Source: Treponema sp.
GTDB taxonomy: Bacteria > Spirochaetota > Spirochaetia > Treponematales > Breznakiellaceae
Assembly (NCBI GenBank): GCA_031280065.1
Contig: JAITHH010000331.1
Span: 1 to 8,094, forward strand
Direction: 5' to 3'
Length of the DNA: 8,094 bases
The notes under the pieces were generated by a model. The model saw only the letters and a list, made by a program, of their open reading frames with translations, was not told where the DNA came from and ran no database searches. Position 1 is the first letter of the stretch, and each line of letters starts with the position of its first letter. Made by a program: the position numbers and the translations under genes. Below, piece after piece: positions 1 to 4,505 of this stretch.

Positions 1-750
1 CAGGCTAAAGCCTTCGCGCATCTGTGCTAATAGGGGGTATTGCGAGCGCTACACCGTGCCGCATATTCGGGCTCAACGCCCTGCGGGCGCGATGTTGGGT
101 GTGCCCCGCTCAGGCTAAAACCTTCGCGCATCTGTGCTAATAGGGGGTATTACGAGCGCTACGGCGGGCCGCATACGCCGGGTCAACGCCCTGCGGGCGC
201 GGATGCTTGGCGCTCACTGCTCAGGCTAAAGCCTTCGCGCATCTGTGCTAATAGGGGGTATTGCGAGCGCTACGCCATGCCGCATACGCTGCCTCAACGC
301 CCTGGCGGGTGCTTTTGTTTGCCGCGCACCGCTCAGGCTAAAGCCTTCGCGCATCTGTGCTAATAGGGGGTATTGCGAGCGCTACGCCATGCCGCATACG
401 CTGCCTCAACGCCCTGCGGGCGCGGATGCTTGGCGTGCACTGCTCAGGCTAAAGCCTTCGCGCATGTGTGCTAATAGGGGGTATTGCGAGCGCTACGGCG
501 GGCCGCATACGCCGCCTCAACGCCCTGCGGGCGCGGATGCTTGCCGCGCACCGCTCAGGCTAAAGCCTTCGCGCATTTGTGCTAATAGGGGATATTGCGA
601 GCGCTACGGCGGGCCGCATACGCCGGGTCAACGCCCTGCGGGCGCGATGTTGGGTGTGCCCCGCTCAGGCTAAAGCCTTCGCGCATCTGTGCTAATAGGG
701 GGGATTGCGAGCGCTGCACCGGGCCGCATACTCTAGCCTAACGCCCTGAC
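1..750. repeat. Tandem array of seven ~111-bp units, left end open
   Basis: Seven head-to-tail units begin with CAGGCTAAAGCC at 1, 111 (here CAGGCTAAAACC), 222, 334, 445, 556 and 666, giving unit lengths of 110, 111, 112, 111, 111 and 110 bp. The seventh is diverged and decays by about 750. Each unit has a nearly invariant first half of about 52 bp, a short variable middle around a GCCGCATA core, and a third block containing the dyad CGCCC-TGC-GGGCG followed by a variable tail. The first half also carries the dyad AGGC-TAAA-GCCT, which unit 2 breaks. The window starts exactly at a unit boundary, so the array may continue leftwards. Open frames through the units have no ribosome-binding site, and the 110/112-bp units shift the frame, so the array is best read as non-coding. 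Function is unknown. It ends only about 20 bp before the promoter of the downstream operon. Confidence 0.95.
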
Positions 751-769
751 ACGCGGTTTTCCCCCATTC

Positions 770-797
770 TTGACAGCCCGTTATTATGCACTATATT
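770..797 (+). promoter_or_regulatory. Sigma70-like promoter of the TPR operon
   Basis: A consensus -35 TTGACA at 770-775 and a -10 TATATT at 792-797 are separated by 16 bp. The expected transcription start, about 7 nt after the -10, falls near 803-806, at or inside the AAGGAGG ribosome-binding site at 803-809. The leader would therefore be only about 10-13 nt. The promoter follows the repeat array directly. Confidence 0.65.
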
Positions 798-802
798 TAG
801 GA

Positions 803-809
803 AAGGAGG
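803..809 (+). promoter_or_regulatory. Ribosome-binding site of the TPR gene
   Basis: AAGGAGG, a full anti-16S match, lies 6 nt before the ATG at 816. It fixes that ATG as the start. Confidence 0.85.
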
Positions 810-815
810 GGTCCT

Positions 816-1361
816 ATGGAAACATCAGCGTCATTAAACGATTCTGGTATCGCGCTTACCGAAGCCAACAGGCCCTACGAGGCAATCCCCTTGTTCCAAA
901 AAGCCCTGATCATGGATCCCGAAAACCCCCTGTTATGGATCAACTTAGGTATTGCCCAACAGCGGACCGGCGATTACGAAGAAGCGCTGGCGAGTTTTCA
1001 ACGGTCGGTGTGCATCGAAGACCGGCTGGCCGCGCCCTGGGCGTCAATGGGGCTTATCTATTACGAACAGGAACAGTTCGATCTGGCGGAAGAGTGCTAC
1101 CATTCGGCGCTGTACCGCGATGGGGACGCCCCTATGACCTGGAATAATCTGGGGGTACTCTACTTTGCCGAGGGCAACTACGAAGATGCCCGCCATTGTT
1201 TTGAAGAGGCGGTGAGCCTTGCGCCCCTGTACTACGAGGCGCTCTTCAACCTGCGGGACGCCTGTAGGGAACTGGAAGACTACCGGGCCGCGGCTGAATT
1301 TGAGCGGGTACTCTCCAGCATGGAGGCGGGCGCGTCAATCCCGCGGGGTATTGACCGGTGA
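816..1361 (+). CDS. Tetratricopeptide-repeat protein (5 TPRs)
   Basis: This 181-residue protein is almost wholly TPR. Repeats with 34-residue spacing begin near residues 4, 38, 72, 106 and 140, each with the expected small/aromatic pattern (W..LG, Y..A, A..P). The third and fourth contain WASMGLIYYE and WNNLGVLYFAEGNY. There is no signal peptide or membrane segment, so it should be a cytoplasmic scaffold that binds another protein; the partner is unknown. The start at 816 is supported by a strong ribosome-binding site and an upstream promoter. The last codons overlap the start of the YmdB-like gene by 4 nt (GTGA), which implies co-transcription and probable translational coupling. TPR folds are generic, so a specific role cannot be assigned. 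Confidence 0.93.
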   Translation: METSASLNDSGIALTEANRPYEAIPLFQKALIMDPENPLLWINLGIAQQRTGDYEEALASFQRSVCIEDRLAAPWASMGLIYYEQEQFDLAEECYHSALYRDGDAPMTWNNLGVLYFAEGNYEDARHCFEEAVSLAPLYYEALFNLRDACRELEDYRAAAEFERVLSSMEAGASIPRGIDR

Positions 1362-2197
1362 GAATTCTCTACATCGCGGAAATCGTGGGGAAGGCGGGTA
1401 TTTATGCCTTCAAAAAGAGCTTACCGGCGCTCAAACAGCGCTATGCCGTCAACTTGGTCATCGCCTGCGCTGACGGCGTGACGGGCGGGAACGGTTTGGG
1501 CCGGAATCATGCGGCGTATCTCCATAAGCTGGGGGCTGATGTGCTTACCACCGGGGATTGCTGCTTCTATAAGAAGGATCTGGTGGAAAACATGGGCCGC
1601 ATCCGCTATGTCCTGCGGCCCGAAAACCTCAATCCCGCCGCTCCGGGCGCGGGCGCGAGGGTGTTCCACGCGGGAAATGAAAAGGTCGCGGTGGCGGTTC
1701 TCCTGGGGCAGAGCGGTTTTACCCGGCTCCATGGGGAGAATCCCGTGGCCCGGCTCCCGGCCCTGCTGGAACGGCTGCGGAAAGAAACTCCATATATAAT
1801 CGTCGATTTCCATGCGGGCGCTACCGGCGAAAAGCGTACCCTCTTCACCGCTTTGGACGGGCTGTGTTCCGCGATCATCGGCTCCCACAGCCGGGTTCAG
1901 ACCGCCGATGCGGAGGTATTCCCCGGAGGAACCGCGGTTATCACCGACGCGGGACGCACAGGCAGCGTTGACTCAGTGGGCGGGGCGGACGCGGAGAGCC
2001 GCATCAAGGAATACCTGTCGGGGATACCCGAATGGACCAAGGACGCCTGGGGCCGGCTTGAGATTCAAGGGGTCCTTATCGACATTAACCGTGACGGCAA
2101 AGCCCGGTCAATCGAGCCTATCCGGGATTCAGCGCCAGACGCGCCGGGGAGTCTTACGGCGGCCGAAAACGATCCGGCTGCTGAGGAGCCGGAATGA
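1358..2197 (+). CDS. YmdB-family metallophosphoesterase homologue with altered metal site
   Basis: This 279-residue protein aligns along its length with the YmdB family (TIGR00282). B. subtilis YmdB is a dinuclear-metal phosphodiesterase acting on cyclic nucleotides. Family landmarks are present: an MRIL-start strand (1-10), GGNG (43-46), LRPENLNP (86-93), VDFHA (149-153), SHSRVQTAD (176-184) and TDAGRTGS (196-203). The usual ligand positions are changed: Asp8 is Glu8, Glu-Asn in NGEN is Asp39-Gly40, Asn-His in GNH is Asp67-Cys68, and the second His of THTH is Arg179. His152 and His177 are kept. The catalytic acid His68 is thus Cys, so catalysis may be lost or altered. The start is GTG at 1358, set by alignment of the first strand, with only a weak G-rich ribosome-binding site. 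The C-terminal ~25 residues are acidic and low in complexity. The gene overlaps both neighbours by 4 nt. Confidence 0.85.
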   Translation: MRILYIAEIVGKAGIYAFKKSLPALKQRYAVNLVIACADGVTGGNGLGRNHAAYLHKLGADVLTTGDCCFYKKDLVENMGRIRYVLRPENLNPAAPGAGARVFHAGNEKVAVAVLLGQSGFTRLHGENPVARLPALLERLRKETPYIIVDFHAGATGEKRTLFTALDGLCSAIIGSHSRVQTADAEVFPGGTAVITDAGRTGSVDSVGGADAESRIKEYLSGIPEWTKDAWGRLEIQGVLIDINRDGKARSIEPIRDSAPDAPGSLTAAENDPAAEEPE

Positions 2198-2598
2198 ACC
2201 AAACCGCGCTTGTCCGGGAGGTGTCCGGGCCGCTCGTTACCGTAAAACCGAATCCTCCCGCCGCCTGTTTTGGCTGTCTCCAAGGCGAGTGCCGGGATAA
2301 GGCCGGTCTGATCGTGGCGGAGAACCCGGCGGGGTTTGAACTTGCCGCGGGCCAGGTGGTTGAGACGGAGTTTCCCGGCGTTCATGCGCTGCGGCAGGCG
2401 CTTATGGCGGCGGTCCCGCCCATCCTGGGTTTCGCCGCCGCGTATTTTCTTGCTGGTCTTTTCCTTCCCGCTTCCGGGGAGCCGCTGCGGGCCGTTTGCG
2501 GGGTTGCCGGTCTTTTTCTCGCGGGTTTTATCCGTTACCGCTTCCGCCGCTCCTCTCCCGCGCTGCCCCGAATTGTCCGCGTTATAGGCGAACACTAA
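2194..2598 (+). CDS. RseC/MucC-like (SoxR-reducing system) membrane protein
   Basis: This 134-residue protein has the RseC/MucC layout. A small N-terminal beta-rich domain carries a cysteine cluster C25-x2-C28-x4-C33 (CFGCLQGEC), followed by AGLIVAEN and a VVETEFPGV segment. Two membrane helices follow at about 66-91 and 98-114, with a basic cytoplasmic tail (RYRFRRS). RseC proteins are linked to anti-sigma control (RseABC) and, with Rnf-type electron transport, to keeping SoxR reduced. No Rse, Rnf or SoxR gene is in the window. The ATG overlaps the previous stop (ATGA), and GAGGAG at 2183-2188 serves as ribosome-binding site. The protein is slightly shorter than the ~150 residues common in proteobacteria. 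The cysteine cluster and the two-helix topology support the call; an iron-sulfur or redox role is inferred. Confidence 0.75.
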   Translation: MNQTALVREVSGPLVTVKPNPPAACFGCLQGECRDKAGLIVAENPAGFELAAGQVVETEFPGVHALRQALMAAVPPILGFAAAYFLAGLFLPASGEPLRAVCGVAGLFLAGFIRYRFRRSSPALPRIVRVIGEH

Positions 2599-2611
2599 GA
2601 CATACCAGTCA

Positions 2612-2654
2612 GCGGGGAGTTGTATCCGCAAAGAGGATACACGGCTTCCCCCGC
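2612..2654. other. Imperfect long hairpin after the TPR operon
   Basis: An inner stem GTATCC (2622-2627) pairs with GGATAC (2635-2640) across a 7-nt loop. An outer stem GCGGGG (2612-2617) pairs with CCCCGC (2649-2654), with unpaired bases between the two. It begins 14 bp after the RseC-like stop codon. There is no T run directly after it, so intrinsic termination is uncertain. It may act as a 3'-end stabiliser, or as part of a terminator together with the following stem. Confidence 0.5.
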
Positions 2655-2664
2655 CTATAAACCC

Positions 2665-2693
2665 TTGACGGATCGTACCCGTCATTTTATCAT
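2665..2693 (+). promoter_or_regulatory. Promoter of the gntR-SPFH operon
   Basis: TTGACG (2665-2670) and TATCAT (2688-2693) are separated by 17 bp, close to sigma70 consensus. Transcription would start at about 2699-2702, on or next to the ATG at 2702. The mRNA would then be leaderless, which agrees with the absence of any Shine-Dalgarno sequence before 2702. Confidence 0.6.
2666..2690 (+). terminator. Possible intrinsic terminator of the TPR operon
   Basis: TGACGG (2666-2671) pairs perfectly with CCGTCA (2679-2684) over a 7-nt loop and is followed by TTTTAT. The stem is short and the T tract weak. The same bases overlap the -35 element proposed for the downstream gene, so this may be a weak or dual-use terminator. 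Confidence 0.4.
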
Positions 2694-2714
2694 TGTACTA
2701 GATGAATAGTACAA
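2693..2714. promoter_or_regulatory. Perfect inverted-repeat operator over the gntR start codon
   Basis: TTGTACTA (2693-2700) and TAGTACAA (2707-2714) form a perfect 8-6-8 dyad with spacer GATGAA that contains the start codon. It begins on the last base of the -10 element and covers the predicted transcription start. Size and symmetry fit a dimeric GntR-family regulator, so autoregulation by the encoded YtrA-type protein is the simplest reading. The dyad is seen directly; the binding protein is inferred. Confidence 0.75.
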
Positions 2715-3136
2715 GTGTTGAACCAGGAATCACTTTTTCCCTGGACCCATCTAATGGCGTGCCGATTTACCGGCAGATCATCCAGCAGATCGAATACGCC
2801 ATTCTGTCCGGGCGGATGCGGCCTGGAGACCGGCTGCCCACGATCCGTTCCCTGGCGGTGGAACTTAAAACCAACCCGAATACTATCGCCAGGGCTTACG
2901 GGGAATTGGAAATCCGGGGAATCCTGGCGACCCAGGTGGGGAGCGGTACGTATATCTCCGACAAAAAGCCGACGGCAGGTGAAGACGGCCTGGCCCGGAA
3001 GATAGAAGAGGTGCTGAGGCGTTTTATCCAGGAGATGCGGGGGCTGGGGGTGGAGAAGCGGGAACTGATACGGATGATCGATGAATATCGAGAACAGACA
3101 GCGGAGAATAAGGAGCAGGGAGCGGCACATGGCTAA
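2702..3136 (+). CDS. GntR-family regulator, YtrA subfamily
   Basis: This 144-residue protein carries the GntR winged helix at about 19-85: VPIYRQIIQQIEYAILSG, then RMRPGDRLPTIRSLA, the recognition region NPNTIARAYGELE and the wing GSGTYIS. It lacks the large effector-binding domain of FadR or HutC proteins. The C-terminus (about 90-144) is a short, charged, helical tail, as in the YtrA subfamily, which commonly represses membrane-protein or ABC-transporter operons and responds to envelope stress. The ATG at 2702 has no Shine-Dalgarno, and the next in-frame Met is inside the domain, so leaderless translation from 2702 is favoured. The operator covering its own start suggests negative autoregulation. 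It overlaps the SPFH gene by 8 nt, so the stomatin is the likely main target. Ligand unknown. Confidence 0.92.
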   Translation: MNSTSVEPGITFSLDPSNGVPIYRQIIQQIEYAILSGRMRPGDRLPTIRSLAVELKTNPNTIARAYGELEIRGILATQVGSGTYISDKKPTAGEDGLARKIEEVLRRFIQEMRGLGVEKRELIRMIDEYREQTAENKEQGAAHG

Positions 3137-4088
3137 GATAGACGGCAATAATGGAAAACATCGAGAAAACAGCGCAGCGGCTTTCGTGAAGAACAAACGC
3201 CGGGGAGCGGAGGCGGATTTTACCCTGGGCCTGCTGCGGTTTTTGATGTTCGCTGCCGCGGCGGGCATGACTGCGGCTTTGGGCCTCTTCCCGCAGATGC
3301 TCTCTGATTGGGCGGGAATGGCTCTCTGCGGCGGTCTTTACATGCTTGCGCTGATTCTAGTCTGCGTCCGCAAGGCCGACGAGTGGGAACGGGCCATCGT
3401 GCTCCGCTTCGGCAGGTTCCACAAAGTCCGGGGGCCGGGGCTGTTCTTTCTCCTGCCTATTGCCGACCGCGTGGCCCGGAAGGTGGACATCCGCATCCGG
3501 GTAACGGACTTTTCCGCGCAGGAAACGCTTACCAAAGATTCGGTTACGGTTACGGTGGACGCCCTGTGCTTCTGGCTGGTCTGGGACCCGCAAAAGGCGA
3601 TTCTTGAGGTTGAGGATTACGAGGATGCGGTGGTGCTCTCCTCCAAGACGGCCCTGCGGAACGCCGTGTCCAGCCATGATCTTTCGACCTTCCTGGAGCG
3701 GGGGGATTTGATCGAGAAGCAGATTCAGGAAGAGGTGGATAAGAAGACGACGGAGTGGGGAATCACGGTACAGTATGTGGAGATCACCGACATCCAGATA
3801 CCCGAACCCTTGCAGGATTCGCTGTCCCGGCTGGCTCAGGCGGAACGGGAGAAGAAGGGGCGGATTCTGCTGGCGGAGGCGGAGATCGAGATTGCCCGGA
3901 AGCTGGAAGAGGCGGTGCGGATTTACTCCCAAAACGAACCGGCGATGAAGCTCAAGATTCTCTCGATATTGAACGAGGGGCTCAAGGCGGGGAACTCCAT
4001 GATGCTGGTTCCCAACTCCATTGCCGAGGAGCTTGAGACCAAGGACATCTTCGGGCTGGAGGCGTTGAATGAATTGCGGAAGCGGTAA
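3129..4088 (+). CDS. SPFH-domain membrane protein, slipin/stomatin type
   Basis: This 319-residue protein has a basic N-terminus (1-30) and two hydrophobic helices at about 32-54 and 62-80. An SPFH domain starts near 83 (ADEWERAIVLRFGRF, then RGPGLFFLLP), followed by VDIRIRVTDF and the TKDSVTVTVDA strand typical of slipins. A helical region with AEREKKGRILLAEAEIEIARK (237-258) and a C-terminal oligomerisation segment (about 265-310) complete the stomatin layout. Such proteins form oligomeric scaffolds in membrane microdomains. ATG 3129 is chosen over an in-frame upstream ATG at 3081 because a GGGAG/AAGGAG region (3110-3122) precedes it and the upstream extension lies inside the gntR frame. 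Slipins often sit next to an NfeD-family gene; none is present. The partner is the gntR-type gene, suggesting stress-induced expression. Substrate or client unknown. Confidence 0.9.
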   Translation: MAKIDGNNGKHRENSAAAFVKNKRRGAEADFTLGLLRFLMFAAAAGMTAALGLFPQMLSDWAGMALCGGLYMLALILVCVRKADEWERAIVLRFGRFHKVRGPGLFFLLPIADRVARKVDIRIRVTDFSAQETLTKDSVTVTVDALCFWLVWDPQKAILEVEDYEDAVVLSSKTALRNAVSSHDLSTFLERGDLIEKQIQEEVDKKTTEWGITVQYVEITDIQIPEPLQDSLSRLAQAEREKKGRILLAEAEIEIARKLEEAVRIYSQNEPAMKLKILSILNEGLKAGNSMMLVPNSIAEELETKDIFGLEALNELRKR

Positions 4089-4113
4089 GACGGCCCTAGG
4101 GTAACGCTGATTG

Positions 4114-4128
4114 CGGACCTTCGGTCCG
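4114..4128. other. Short perfect hairpin after the SPFH gene
   Basis: CGGACC (4114-4119) pairs with GGTCCG (4123-4128) across loop TTC, 25 bp after the SPFH stop. No T run follows, so an intrinsic terminator is doubtful. The same 17 bases (4109-4125) are the exact complement of 4198-4214, so a longer-range fold competes with this hairpin. Confidence 0.5.
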
Positions 4129-4137
4129 GCGGATGAA

Positions 4138-4229
4138 ACCGCGGATTACACGGATAAAAAGGATGGCACAGATGAGTAGAAACAACATCAGTGTCGAACC
4201 GAAGGTCCGCAATCCGTGTCATCTGCGGT
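4138..4229. repeat. Inverted-repeat module A
   Basis: The left arm ACCGCGGATTACACGGAT (4138-4155) and right arm ATCCGTGTCATCTGCGGT (4212-4229) are complementary at 16 of 18 positions. The left half shows GGAT/AGAT motifs about every 9-10 bases (4142, 4152, 4161, 4170). The right half contains CGAACCGAAGG at 4195-4205. Confidence 0.85.
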
Positions 4230-4249
4230 AAAAAAACAGTAACCAAGGA

Positions 4250-4351
4250 ACCGCAGATTGCACTGATGAAAAAGATACCGCAGATGAAGAGAAACAAAAT
4301 CAGCGTCGAACCGAAGGTTCGCAATCTGTGTACATCCGTGCCATCTGCGGT
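4250..4351. repeat. Inverted-repeat module B
   Basis: The left arm ACCGCAGATTGCACTGATG (4250-4268) pairs with CATCCGTGCCATCTGCGGT (4333-4351) at 17 of 19 positions. The interior repeats that of module A, with GAGAAACAAAATCAG and CGTCGAACCGAAGG at about 4289-4316. A and B are therefore diverged direct copies of one ~95-bp foldback unit. A third, partial copy follows at 4364-4387. Confidence 0.85.
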
Positions 4352-4434
4352 TTAAATCCGTACCGAACCGAAGGGACGCAATCCGTGGACTTTGTTTATA
4401 AAACCTGATTTAATCATAGTTACCCTATTAAAGT

Positions 4435-4485
4435 AGCACTGATTGCGCCATATATGGCGAATGCTCGGCTGCATAAATCAGTGCT
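4435..4485. other. Three-way-junction foldback before the AraC-type gene
   Basis: A perfect 10-bp outer stem (AGCACTGATT 4435-4444 with AATCAGTGCT 4476-4485) encloses two inner dyads. These are the perfect 14-bp palindrome CGCCATATATGGCG (4446-4459) and ATGC-TCGGCT-GCAT (4461-4474). The fold ends 20 bp before the AraC-type start codon. It could be the end structure of the repeat element, an RNA leader fold or an operator; the sequence does not decide. Confidence 0.7.
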
Positions 4486-4505
4486 TCCCTAGGACGGGGG
4501 GATTT

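Larger units (their letters stand above)
4094..4493. mobile_element. MITE-like 400-bp non-coding element
   Basis: The stretch between the SPFH and AraC-type genes has no credible gene and is almost all repeat. Its ends form an 18-bp imperfect terminal inverted repeat: CCTAGGGTAACGCTGATT (4095-4112) against the complement of 4476-4493, matching at 15 of 18 positions. ACGG flanks both sides (4090-4093 and 4494-4497) and could be a target duplication, although the left copy is offset by one base. Inside lie two related inverted-repeat modules and three copies of a CGAACCGAAGG-containing sequence. No transposase is encoded, so any movement would need one supplied in trans. Similar GCGGATTACACGGAT-type repeats occur between genes in other bacteria, as far as I recall, so a recurrent intergenic repeat that is not a transposon is the main alternative. 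Confidence 0.55.

Noticed and set aside
40..673. Two overlapping open frames in the repeat array, with peptides containing RLKPSRICANRGYCERY
   Set aside because: They follow the 111-bp repeat, have no ribosome-binding site, switch frame where units are 110 or 112 bp, and encode an Arg/Pro-rich low-complexity peptide. This is repeat read-through rather than a gene.
1..750. CRISPR array
   Set aside because: The conserved part (~52 bp) is long, the intervening blocks are related to each other rather than unique, and no cas gene is nearby.
2065..2685. Minus-strand open frame antisense to the YmdB/RseC genes
   Set aside because: Composition and position fit a shadow of the plus-strand genes; there is no domain and no start signal.
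3081..3128. Upstream in-frame ATG for the SPFH gene
   Set aside because: It would add a charged stretch lying inside the regulator frame and lacks a good ribosome-binding site. ATG 3129 has one and gives a normal stop/start overlap.
4392..4431. Promoter for the AraC-type gene in the AT-rich stretch (TTGTTT, TATAAA, TATTAA)
   Set aside because: No pair of boxes has both good match and 16-18 bp spacing, so none is called.
4443..4505. Longer N-terminus for the AraC-type protein from TTG 4443 or ATG 4461
   Set aside because: The added residues are encoded by the foldback repeat and do not look like a membrane anchor start; MGKKSW at 4506 does.
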